A DNA stretch of 64,000 bases from NCBI RefSeq assembly GCF_011752995.1, contig NZ_VWWL01000015.1, positions 1 through 64,000 on the forward strand, written 5' to 3'. Position numbers and translations under genes: made by a program. The notes beneath the pieces were generated by a model that was given only the letters and a program-made list of their open reading frames with translations, was not told the DNA's origin and searched no databases. Position 1 is the stretch's first letter. Each line of letters opens with the position of its first letter. Shown one piece after another: positions 52,054-59,113 of the stretch. Source of the DNA: Burkholderia sp. Ax-1724. GTDB taxonomy: Bacteria > Pseudomonadota > Gammaproteobacteria > Burkholderiales > Burkholderiaceae.

Positions 52054-52515
52054 ATGTTCAAACCACCTCGTGCGCTGCAACTGGCGCTCCTTTCTGTCCT
52101 CGCCTCGAGCCCCGAAGCGCGGGCCGCGCCCGACTGCTTCGCGTCCGCCGCGTCGTACCAGCACGTCAGCCCGCTCGTGCTGCGCGCAATCGCGTGGCAG
52201 GAATCGCACGGCAAGGCCACGGCGATCCATCGCAACACGAACGGCTCGACCGACTATGGAATGATGCAGATCAATTCCGTCCATCTGCCGACGCTCGCGC
52301 ACTACGGCGTCTCGCAGCAGGACCTGATGAACCCGTGTTCGAGCGTCTACGTCGCCGCGTGGCGGCTGCACAAGATGATGGTCAAGTACGGCAACACCTG
52401 GGCGGCGGTCGGCGCCTATCACTCGGAAACACCGGCCGAGCGCGATCGCTACGCGCACTCGATCAAATCGCTCGTCTTGCGCCTGTCGAACGTGCCGCCG
52501 GCGCTGGACGAATGA
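52054..52515 (+). CDS. Lytic transglycosylase (SLT family)
   Basis: This 153-residue exported enzyme has a signal peptide (LALLSVLASSPEARA), and its SLT domain begins SPLVLRAIAWQESHGKATAI with the catalytic Glu in WQESHG. It continues with STDYGMMQINSVHLPTLAHY and NTWAAVGAYHSETPAERDRY. Such enzymes open peptidoglycan for trans-envelope machines; relatives include HpaH/IpgF of type III systems and PilT of R64 pili. Lying between hrpB and secreted-protein genes, it could serve either machine. The 196 bp upstream shows no hrpII box. Confidence 0.88.
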   Translation: MFKPPRALQLALLSVLASSPEARAAPDCFASAASYQHVSPLVLRAIAWQESHGKATAIHRNTNGSTDYGMMQINSVHLPTLAHYGVSQQDLMNPCSSVYVAAWRLHKMMVKYGNTWAAVGAYHSETPAERDRYAHSIKSLVLRLSNVPPALDE

Positions 52516-52739
52516 GGCCGAGCGAGGCGCGTGCCGCGGCGTTCGTGCCGTGGCCGTACGACGCGAATCGGACCGAATGCTTCGTATCGCGAAGCATTCG
52601 TCTTTGTGGAAGCCGATAGGTATCGATGCGGCGATCGATGACGGCGTAGCAAAGCGGATTGGCAAATACAACGATGCGCGGCGCGATGCACGACGTACAG
52701 GGAATTCGACGGCGCGATCCGGCGACGTAAACCAGAAAA

Positions 52740-52760
52740 CCCGCAGGCGCTGCCTGCGGG
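52740..52760 (-). terminator. Terminator of the leftward 52839-53444 gene
   Basis: CCCGCAGGC (52740-52748) and GCCTGCGGG (52752-52760) form a perfect 9-bp stem; on the minus strand TTTT follows. A second hairpin (TCGGGCC-ATGC-GGCCCGA, about 52808-52825) lies nearer the gene. The interval 52516-52838 contains no other convincing gene. Confidence 0.7.
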
Positions 52761-52838
52761 CCATGATTTCGCGAATCGGGTGTTCGGCAACGGCGATGGT
52801 GGTGAATTCGGGCCATGCGGCCCGAGCACCACCTTCGC

Positions 52839-53444
52839 TTATTGCCCCTTCGCCGCGTCCTTGATGTTGTTGACGCCGGCATTCGCGACCGATGCAAGCG
52901 CGCCCGTCAGCGCCTGGCTCTGCTGGATCAGCGCCGCGTTGAGCGTATTTTCGTTGTTGATACGGGCCATCTCCGTCTGCTGCTTCAGCATTTCATGCTG
53001 CTGCTGTTTCATCTGGTTGAGCTGGCCGCCGGCTATGCCCGTGCTGAAGGGCGTAGGCGAGATCATGTTCGCCGCGAAGTCGAGTGCCGGAGCGAACGGC
53101 AGCGGCGCATGCTGGGCGAACGTATGAAACGCGTCGCTCGCCATTTCCGTGCCCATATCGCGTGCCCGCTGGCCCATGTCGTGCATGACCTGCGGCTCTT
53201 TGGACATATTGAGGAACGGGTTGTTGAGCGGCCGACGCCCCGTCGGTGCGCTACCCATGCCACCCTGACCATCGTCGATCCCCCCCTGCCGCGGACGCGG
53301 GCCGAGACCGCTGAGCCCATCCATCTGCGCATTGCTTCCCCGCCGGGGCGGCACTGGAGGCGGTGTGCGTTTTTGTCCCGGAACTTCCCGGGTGGTAGGG
53401 AGATGGCTAAATGAATCGCCAGCGCCTTTAACTGTAGCTACCAT
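52839..53444 (-). CDS. Secreted-protein candidate with pilin-like C-terminus
   Basis: This 201-residue protein has residues 1-75 Pro/Gly/Arg-rich and disordered (EVPGQKRTPPPVPPRRGSNA). Residues ~90-145 are moderately hydrophobic (DFAANMISPTPFSTGIAGGQ). The last 55 are a Gln/Met/Asn-rich helix ending GVNNIKDAAKGQ. That end strongly resembles the pilin candidate at 32331-32537 (NNGAKNISDAAKGQ). AAGGAG precedes the ATG at 53444. A near-match hrpII box (53598-53621, one mismatch) with a TACTCT -10 lies upstream. It may be a minor pilin, a pilus tip or a translocator. No family is recognised. Confidence 0.65.
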   Translation of the reverse strand: MVATVKGAGDSFSHLPTTREVPGQKRTPPPVPPRRGSNAQMDGLSGLGPRPRQGGIDDGQGGMGSAPTGRRPLNNPFLNMSKEPQVMHDMGQRARDMGTEMASDAFHTFAQHAPLPFAPALDFAANMISPTPFSTGIAGGQLNQMKQQQHEMLKQQTEMARINNENTLNAALIQQSQALTGALASVANAGVNNIKDAAKGQ

Positions 53445-53597
53445 GATTCGGCTCCTTCTGTGAAATTACGAGATCCGTCACCGTCGATCAGGAAGCGATG
53501 ACCAGGCTATACGGCTTCCGCACCCCACCTACGCGGAGCGCATCGGGAAATGCCTCTGAAGAGTAGGCGTTTCGTCGCGAACGCCACTCTCCCGACG

Positions 53598-53621
53598 CGA
53601 CGTCGCGAACAAAATTGCGAA
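53598..53621 (-). promoter_or_regulatory. Imperfect hrpII box for the 52839-53444 gene
   Basis: On the minus strand this reads TTCG-N16-GTCG (one mismatch), with a TACTCT -10 (53560-53565) 32 bp downstream. It lies 154 bp before the gene start. The matching spacing supports it, but the mismatch lowers confidence. Confidence 0.4.
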
Positions 53622-53678
53622 GCCGGTATGCACCGCGCTTCGCATCCGCCGGTTTCCTCGCGCGCCGCAATCGCCTGC

Positions 53679-53702
53679 TTCGCCTATTCGCAGCCAACTT
53701 CG
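53679..53702 (+). promoter_or_regulatory. hrpII box of the harpin-like/lysozyme gene
   Basis: TTCG at 53679-53682 and 53699-53702 are 16 bases apart, and TACAGT (53734-53739) follows 31 bp later. The gene starts at 53804. Confidence 0.85.
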
Positions 53703-53803
53703 TGTCGCCCAGGTCCGGTCAGCCGATCGGCCCTACAGTCGTCGATACCGGAGGCCGATGAGGTTCGGTCACGCAACCGGCACATTGCGATACGGAGATG
53801 AGC

Positions 53804-54622
53804 ATGTCCACGACGGCAATTCAGGGGAGCGTGTCCCCCTTCATGACCGACCTCGGCGGGGTCGGCGGCACGGATAACAGTCAGCTCGAACAGTTCCTCG
53901 AAGCACTGATCCAGGAACTGCAGCAGATCCTCATGCAGATGAACGGCGGTTCGGACGACTCGGGCAGCGGCCCGAGCGGCATCGGATCGACGCCGCCTGC
54001 GTCGATGCCCCAGCCGCAGTCCTTCGCGCCACCGCCGACGGGTGGCGGCGGCAGTGGCGGTGGCGGCGGTGGCCCATCGGGCAGCGGCGCCACGCCGGCG
54101 GTCGGAGCACCTTCGAGCGGTGGCGGTGGTGGCGGCAGTAGCAGCGGCGGCAGCGTGCCGAACGTGTCGGGCGGCAGCGCCGCACAGGCGATCACGCAAA
54201 ACCTCGAACAGACCTTCGGCCTGACGGCAACGCAGGCCGCCGGCGTGCTCGGCAATCTGCAACAGGAAAGCGGCCTGCAAGGCAACGTCAACCAGGGCGG
54301 CGCGACGGGCGCCCCGTCGAGCAACTTCGCGGACGACAACAACAACGGCTGGGGTCTCGCCCAGTGGGGCGGTCCGCGCAAGCAGGGCGAAATCGACTAC
54401 GCGCAGCAGCACGGTCTCGATCCGGGCAGCCTGCAAGCCAACCTCGGCTTCATGGACCAGGAACTGAAGACCGACTACAGCAAGACGATCACGGACATCA
54501 AGGGCACGTCCACGGCCGAACAGGCGGCGCTCGTCTGGGACAAGGACTACGAACAGGCAACCGATCCGGAAATGTCGAACCGCAACAAGTACGCCGAGGA
54601 GTTCCTGAGCCAGGGGCTCTAA
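53804..54622 (+). CDS. Harpin-like/phage-type lysozyme fusion protein
   Basis: This 272-residue protein has an acidic, Gly-rich N-terminus with an amphipathic helix (LEQFLEALIQELQQILMQMN, residues 28-47) like harpins, and a Gly/Ser/Pro linker (50-125). Residues ~127-272 match phage tail lysozyme domains: LTATQAAGVLGNLQQESGLQ with candidate catalytic Glu155, NNNGWGLAQWGGPRKQGEID and FMDQELKTDYSK. The ATG at 53804 has GGAG 6 bases before it; 53798 is an alternative. An hrpII promoter drives it and a terminator follows. It lacks a Sec signal, so secretion through the type III system is likely. It could clear peptidoglycan for the Hrp pilus or act on competing or host-associated bacteria. Confidence 0.8.
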   Translation: MSTTAIQGSVSPFMTDLGGVGGTDNSQLEQFLEALIQELQQILMQMNGGSDDSGSGPSGIGSTPPASMPQPQSFAPPPTGGGGSGGGGGGPSGSGATPAVGAPSSGGGGGGSSSGGSVPNVSGGSAAQAITQNLEQTFGLTATQAAGVLGNLQQESGLQGNVNQGGATGAPSSNFADDNNNGWGLAQWGGPRKQGEIDYAQQHGLDPGSLQANLGFMDQELKTDYSKTITDIKGTSTAEQAALVWDKDYEQATDPEMSNRNKYAEEFLSQGL

Positions 54623-54661
54623 AGCCGGTCACGTACTCCGGGTTGTCCAGCCCGGATTCAC

Positions 54662-54691
54662 CCCGCCCGATTCGTCGAGGCGGGATTTTTT
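54662..54691 (+). terminator. Rho-independent terminator
   Basis: CCCCGCC and GGCGGG form a stem around CGATTCGTCGA, followed by six T residues (about 54686-54691). It ends the 53804-54622 transcript. Confidence 0.85.
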
Positions 54692-54759
54692 CGTGCTCCG
54701 AATAATATGAGCCGGATGGCCGGGGCGGTTGCCGCATTCCTCAACCGCCCCACGCTCGT

Positions 54760-55293
54760 TCAACGATTTATCTGCGTGAACCGGTAAGTCCTGTTTTTCT
54801 CCGCTCCGCTTCCGCTCACACCGTCAAAACGGAACTTCGCACCGGGGAGCGTCAGCCACTGCAGTTTTTTGTCGTTATCGCCCCTGTGACCATACAGGTC
54901 TCGCGCATCGACGGGAATGCCCTTCTTCAGCGTGATTTCCATTCGATAACCGTCATCGCCACGACGCTCGCCACCGACGAAGACAACGCCCGGCTCCGTG
55001 TATTCGCGCCCCTTGACCAGTTGATCCGGATGCTTTGCACCGCCAGGAAAGACCGTGGCATAGCGCTCGCGACTCGTCTCAGACTCAGCGTGGGCTCGCG
55101 CAAGACTCTCGACGATCTGCGCACATTCGATCAGCGTTTTTTTGGTCTCGATCCCATCCTTCGGGGCTCGCATCGCGTCCTGATAGCGGGAATATCCAGG
55201 CTCAATCAGTTTCGCGACGACCTTTTCGTCATCGGTCATGTTTCGCTCGTCGGCCCGGATCACATGGCGTTTCCTCATCTGGGTATCGAACAT
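54760..55293 (-). CDS. ADP-ribosyltransferase-like effector candidate
   Basis: This 177-residue protein's C-terminal half resembles the core of ADP-ribosyltransferase toxins: GREYTEPGVVFVGGERRGDD at the STS-like position, DGYRMEITLKKGIPVDARDL, then KKLQWLTLPGAKFRFDGVSG like the E-x-E/L-P-G-x-x-F-x-V end. The second catalytic glutamate is not evident. The ATG at 55293 lacks a close ribosome-binding site. A GGAGG lies before an out-of-frame ATG at about 55306 that opens an 11-codon ORF, so a frameshift may have moved the start. An hrpII box lies at 55489-55512. Enzyme activity is uncertain. Confidence 0.55.
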   Translation of the reverse strand: MFDTQMRKRHVIRADERNMTDDEKVVAKLIEPGYSRYQDAMRAPKDGIETKKTLIECAQIVESLARAHAESETSRERYATVFPGGAKHPDQLVKGREYTEPGVVFVGGERRGDDGYRMEITLKKGIPVDARDLYGHRGDNDKKLQWLTLPGAKFRFDGVSGSGAEKNRTYRFTQINR

Positions 55294-55488
55294 CTGCTTG
55301 ATACGGGCATAGTTGCTCCTCCCTCTCTATGCGCCGCGCGGTGGTCTGTTCCGGTCGGCGTCGAGGGCTGCGTGTCCTGATGCCGAGCGTATGCAGGGGA
55401 GCCGGATTGGATTCGCATGGATACCTTGAATTCGATGTTGACGACAACCTAGTCTGCAGACCCAATCCGCATCGATCGCCGGAACTTA

Positions 55489-55512
55489 CGAATATCGATG
55501 CCATGGCGCGAA
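55489..55512 (-). promoter_or_regulatory. hrpII box upstream of the ADP-ribosyltransferase-like gene
   Basis: CGAA at 55489-55492 and 55509-55512 (plus strand) are 16 bases apart, reading leftward. The nearest -10-like TAGGTT (55446-55451) is 37 bp away, longer than the other boxes. The leader to 55293 would be ~150 bases. Confidence 0.55.
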
Positions 55513-55649
55513 GCAATCGCACGAGCGTCGCCGCCAGATTCGCGGCCGACGACAACAGTTCGGATGACGGACGCGGCGCGACGCGCCGGACGGCTACGCT
55601 GAGAGGTCATGCCGTATTCGTCCATCGCTGCCTTCGAGGAGCATCCACC

Positions 55650-56504
55650 ATGCGATTCGCATTTGCCGGCTTCGACCGCTGGCGCGTCGTCTTCGATACC
55701 TTCGTCGCGGCCGGCTGGGAGCCGGTCGCGCTCTACACGATTCCCGTCGACAACCAGACCGAATTCAACAGCGAGATGGTCGAGCGCGCGGCCAAACTGC
55801 GCATTCCCGCGCGGCTGTCGCGAATCGACGACGACGATCTGCGCTGGCTTGCATCGCAAGGTTGCGATGCGCTCGTCGTCTCCGGCTACGACTGGCGCAT
55901 CCCCGACTGGCGCGGGCACCTGCGCTACGCAATGAACTTCCATCCGTCGCCGCTGCCCGAAGGCCGCGGGCCGTACCCGGTGATGCGCGCGATCCTCGAC
56001 GACCGGCGCGCATGGGGCATCAGCTGCCATCGCCTCGACGCCGAGTTCGACGCCGGCAACGTGCTCGCGGCCGAGACCTTCCCGCTCGATGCCGACGAAT
56101 GGCACGAGGCGCTGCAGCTGAAGCTGCAGATGGCGGCCGGCCGCCTCGCGTCGCGGGTCGCGCGCGACTTCGAGCGGCTCTGGCACGACAGCCGGCCGCA
56201 GCAGCACAGCAGCTACTGGCCGAAGCTCGAGGAAAGCGAGCGCACGCTCGACTTCACACGGCCCGTCGCGGATGCGATGCGTATCGTGCGCGCGCTCGGC
56301 CAGGTCGAATGCCTCGCGCCGCTGTTCGGCACGAAGGTCCACGTACGGCGCGCGATGGCGTGGCAAGCGGCGCACGACTACCCGCCGGGACAGATCGTCC
56401 ATCAGTACCATCGCTGGATCGTGGTCGCCGTGGCCGACGGCTTCGTCGCATTGCTCGAATGGAGCCCGTTCAGCGCGGCGGCGCGGCTTCAGATGCGCGG
56501 CTAG
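55650..56504 (+). CDS. Formyltransferase family protein
   Basis: This 284-residue protein has a formyl-transferase catalytic domain with MRFAFAGFDRWRVVFDTFVA, GCDALVVSGYDWRIPDW and MNFHPSPLPEGRGPYPVMRA (Asn-His and substrate loop), plus GISCHRLDAEFDAGNVLAAE with the catalytic Asp. The C-terminal ~80 residues resemble the Fmt C-terminal domain. Relatives transfer formyl groups from 10-formyltetrahydrofolate to amino-sugars or methionyl-tRNA. The ATG at 55650 has GAGGAG upstream. It lies among secreted-protein genes without an hrpII box on its strand; its role here is unclear. Confidence 0.8.
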   Translation: MRFAFAGFDRWRVVFDTFVAAGWEPVALYTIPVDNQTEFNSEMVERAAKLRIPARLSRIDDDDLRWLASQGCDALVVSGYDWRIPDWRGHLRYAMNFHPSPLPEGRGPYPVMRAILDDRRAWGISCHRLDAEFDAGNVLAAETFPLDADEWHEALQLKLQMAAGRLASRVARDFERLWHDSRPQQHSSYWPKLEESERTLDFTRPVADAMRIVRALGQVECLAPLFGTKVHVRRAMAWQAAHDYPPGQIVHQYHRWIVVAVADGFVALLEWSPFSAAARLQMRG

Positions 56505-56550
56505 GTCCGCTTCTTTGCCGCTGGCCATTGGCCGCGGCGCATGAACGCAA

Positions 56551-56586
56551 AAACGCTCGGGATGCCGGTGACGGCCCCGAGCGTTT
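56551..56586 (+). terminator. Hairpin terminator after the formyltransferase gene
   Basis: AAACGCTCGGG (56551-56561) and CCCGAGCGTTT (56576-56586) form an 11-bp stem with a CCGTTTTC tail. Confidence 0.8.
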
Positions 56587-56750
56587 CCGTTTTCATTTCC
56601 ATGATGCTGTTCCCGTTGCCGCTTCCGTCTTTGCGCGCGGCGCGGCGGTGCCGCGTCATGCGATGCCCTGCCCGATCGTGCCGGATGCCGAGAGTGCCGC
56701 AAATGCCGCGAATGCCAGATACCGGCACACGGCGCCGAAGCGGAAAAGCA

Positions 56751-56788
56751 ATACGGCCGCACCGCCCGTTCGGGCGATGCGGCCGTAT
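56751..56788 (-). terminator. Hairpin terminator of the leftward harpin-like gene
   Basis: ATACGGCCGC (56751-56760) and GCGGCCGTAT (56779-56788) enclose a second GCCC/GGGC stem. On the minus strand a TTGCTTTT tract follows. Between 56587 and 56750 nothing else is evident. Confidence 0.8.
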
Positions 56789-56837
56789 CTCGTGATCCGG
56801 GTTGGGCGACCGGTCGCCGGCCGCCGGTCGGCGTCGC

Positions 56838-58127
56838 TTACTGCGTGCTCACACCGAGGATGCTGCTGGTGTTGATGCCGGTCAGGTGCTCGAACGCGAT
56901 CGTGCCGCGCGTCTTGCCCGGGGTCAGCACATCGTCGCCGCCGAGCGCGTTCTTCAGCGCGTTGCGTGCGTCGCTGTTGATCTTGCCACCGCCGTGCTGG
57001 TTCGCGGTCTGCTGCAGCTGCGAGCCGAGCGCCGAGCCCGTTCCCGTGCTGATCTTGCCCGAGCTGATCGAGTTCGCGAGTACGTGCGTCGCGGTGTTGC
57101 CGTCGCCGTGGGACAGCGCGCTCTCGAACGCCTGGAAGCCGGCCGGGTCCTGCTGGCTGAACGCCGACAGCGCCTGGCTTTCGCCCGCCTGCTGCAGCGG
57201 CTTGCCGTCGGCGGTGAGGTCGCCCGAGGTGCCCGCTTGCGGCGGCATCGAATACGCAGGCGGCTGTGCCATCATTCCGCCCATCTGCGGCTGCACCGGG
57301 TACCCCATACCGCCCGAGGCCATCGGGACACCACCTGCCTGCGGCGACACCGGATACCCCATCCCGCCCGAAGCCATCGGGACGCCGCCCATCTGCGGCT
57401 GCACCGGGTACCCCATACCGCCCGAGGCCATCGGGACACCACCTGCCTGCGGCGACACCGGATACCCCATCCCGCCCGAAGCCATCGGGACGCCGCCCGT
57501 CTGCGGCGGCATCGCATACGCGGGAGCCGCCGCGCCCGTGCCGCCGGCCGGCACGTTACCGGCCTGGCCGAGGCCGCCCTGGGCCGCCCACCGGAAGTTG
57601 CTGGCGGCCGACTTGCCGTCGGTGCCCGCCACGTCGTGCGTTTCGATCTGCTGGTAGACGCTCGGGTTCGCCATCATGTACTGCGCCGCCTGCTGGACCA
57701 TCGGCGGCGTGCTGCCGTTCGCGTTCGTCGCGAGCTGGTACATCGCGTCCGGATCGGTCGCGCCGATGTTGTTCTGGTCCATGTACGACGCGAGCACGCC
57801 CGATGCGTTCTGCGCCGTCATCCCACCCGTGGCCGGCTGGGCGCCACCCATCGTCGACGGCATCGCGCCGCCCGTTTGCGCCGGCATCGCACCGCCGGTC
57901 GTCGGCGCCGCACCGTTCGGCGTCATGGCCGACGGCATGGCCGGCATCGACGGCGCCGCGCCGGAACCGGCGTTCTGCATCTGCTGCAGCATCTGGCTCA
58001 GTTCCTGGATCAGGTCCTGAATCAACGTTTGCTGGTCGCCACCGCCGTTCGCCGCCTGCTGCTTCAGGGCGTTCAGATAGAGAGTCGGATCGGTCGGGTA
58101 ATTCTGAAACGTGGTGTTCGAAATCAT
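56838..58127 (-). CDS. Repeat-rich harpin-like secreted protein
   Basis: This 429-residue protein has no cysteine or Sec signal and is rich in Gly, Met, Gln, Ala and Pro, the harpin profile. The N-terminal helix (QQTLIQDLIQELSQMLQQMQ, about residues 28-47) matches that of the harpin-like/lysozyme fusion at 53804-54622. The middle has four 18-residue repeats of the form GGVPMASGGMGYPV-x-PQ-x, encoded by two tandem 108-bp units. The C-terminus is a folded-looking Gln/Asn/Gly domain (GFQAFESALSHGDGNTATHV, NSDARNALKNALGGDDVLTP). It has an hrpII promoter with a TAGACT -10. Likely secreted by the type III system and acting on the plant or fungal surface. Confidence 0.75.
   Translation of the reverse strand: MISNTTFQNYPTDPTLYLNALKQQAANGGGDQQTLIQDLIQELSQMLQQMQNAGSGAAPSMPAMPSAMTPNGAAPTTGGAMPAQTGGAMPSTMGGAQPATGGMTAQNASGVLASYMDQNNIGATDPDAMYQLATNANGSTPPMVQQAAQYMMANPSVYQQIETHDVAGTDGKSAASNFRWAAQGGLGQAGNVPAGGTGAAAPAYAMPPQTGGVPMASGGMGYPVSPQAGGVPMASGGMGYPVQPQMGGVPMASGGMGYPVSPQAGGVPMASGGMGYPVQPQMGGMMAQPPAYSMPPQAGTSGDLTADGKPLQQAGESQALSAFSQQDPAGFQAFESALSHGDGNTATHVLANSISSGKISTGTGSALGSQLQQTANQHGGGKINSDARNALKNALGGDDVLTPGKTRGTIAFEHLTGINTSSILGVSTQ
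57281..57496. repeat. Tandem 108-bp repeat (two units) in the harpin-like gene
   Basis: Units 57281-57388 and 57389-57496 appear nearly identical, and a partial third begins at 57497. Each unit holds two diverged 54-bp (18-codon) subunits that differ at the Ser/Gln and Ala/Met positions, so the pair arose first and was then duplicated as a block. Confidence 0.85.
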
Positions 58128-58225
58128 GATGTTTTCTGCCTGTGAGGTGAGGTCAAGAAGGTTTTACGATTACTTCCCAGCGAATCCAGTCTATGAGCGC
58201 GATTTCGGTTTCTCGCTCTCCGGTG

Positions 58226-58249
58226 CGAACATCGCGCTGGAAATGCGAA
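58226..58249 (-). promoter_or_regulatory. hrpII box of the harpin-like gene
   Basis: CGAA at 58226-58229 and 58246-58249 (plus strand) are 16 bases apart. Leftward after 32 bp, AGTCTA (58188-58193) reads TAGACT as the -10. The gene starts at 58127. Confidence 0.85.
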
Positions 58250-58277
58250 CTGACTCGCGGCACGCGACGACGCGGGT

Positions 58278-58769
58278 TTACGCACGAACCCACGACATCC
58301 CGGCCGAGAACCCGGCGGTATCCTGTCCTGCTGAAGCCGTCTGACTGACGGCAGGCTCGGGTGTCGGTTCGGGTGCGGCGCGCAGGTCGGATTTCGCCGC
58401 GCGTTCGAGCAGCCGGAAGCCGATGCGCGCCGCGTCCGGGCTCTCGCGCTGCTCCGCGGCCATGCGCGCGTAGCTGTGCCACAGCGGGTCTTCGAGGCCG
58501 AACAGGCAGAGCGCCATCAGCGCCGCGTGCAGCCCGGAGCGCTTGATCTGCTCGTCCTCGTCTTCCAGCACGCGGCGCGCGTCCATCCATTTCTGCCGCC
58601 GCACGTAGCGCCACGCGGCCACCGTGCCGACGCCCGACCACTTCGGCCGCAACACGCGAATGGCATCGAGCAGATCCTCGAAGTCCGATTCATTGTCGAG
58701 TTGCGACGCCGTCCACAATACTTTCGTGAGGCCGCTGGCTACGTCGTCCCTGCATCCTGTGTCAGTCAC
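58278..58769 (-). CDS. HrpB1/HrpK-family protein in the effector array
   Basis: This 163-residue TPR-like protein has the family blocks DFEDLLDAIRVLRPKWSGVG, YVRRQKWMDARRVLEDEDEQ and ALMALCLFGLEDPLWHSYAR, followed by a ~40-residue Pro/Ala/Ser tail. The GTG at 58769 with GAGG 5 bases upstream is chosen; the frame is open to a TTG at 58802. An hrpII box lies at 58924-58947. It is the fourth HrpB1-type gene and the only one outside the core operon, so it may serve as a partner for the neighbouring secreted proteins. Confidence 0.7.
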   Translation of the reverse strand: MTDTGCRDDVASGLTKVLWTASQLDNESDFEDLLDAIRVLRPKWSGVGTVAAWRYVRRQKWMDARRVLEDEDEQIKRSGLHAALMALCLFGLEDPLWHSYARMAAEQRESPDAARIGFRLLERAAKSDLRAAPEPTPEPAVSQTASAGQDTAGFSAGMSWVRA

Positions 58770-58923
58770 GATTTCCTCGTTTGCTTGGAGTGCTGTAATC
58801 AAAAAGTGCGCGTCGACGACGCGCGGCCGTCGAGTGCATTGCGGCCGGATTCACGCTCGTACCGCAGGGACATCCCCTTGACGCCGAGTTTCCGGCATCC
58901 GCCGCGCCATCGTGCTTCCGATG

Positions 58924-58947
58924 CGAACGAATCGATCGCGGGGCGAA
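58924..58947 (-). promoter_or_regulatory. hrpII box of the outlying hrpB1-like gene
   Basis: CGAA at 58924-58927 and 58944-58947 (plus strand) are 16 bases apart, reading leftward toward 58769. No clear TAnnnT lies at 31-32 bp. Confidence 0.6.
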
Positions 58948-58999
58948 GATGGCGGCGCGGGTTGCCGGGTGGACGGCCGGCCACGGCGATGCCGGCAAG

Positions 59000-59023
59000 T
59001 TCGCGTTGTCGGCCGATACTTCG
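59000..59023 (+). promoter_or_regulatory. hrpII box of the 59114-60700 gene
   Basis: TTCG at 59000-59003 and 59020-59023 are 16 bases apart, and TAACGT (59056-59061) follows 32 bp later, identical to the two core operon promoters. It forms a divergent pair with the box at 58924-58947. Confidence 0.9.
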
Positions 59024-59113
59024 CGCGGGTTATCCGGTCGTCGAAAAGGACTGCATAACGTTGTGCCATATGCCTTGTATCGGACAAGGCCATCAATCAA
59101 ATACGGAGACACC

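Noticed and set aside
55428..55454. TTCG pairs with 15-base spacing near 55411-55433
   Set aside because: The spacing is one base short of the hrpII consensus and no -10 fits; the exact box on the other strand at 55489-55512 is the better call.
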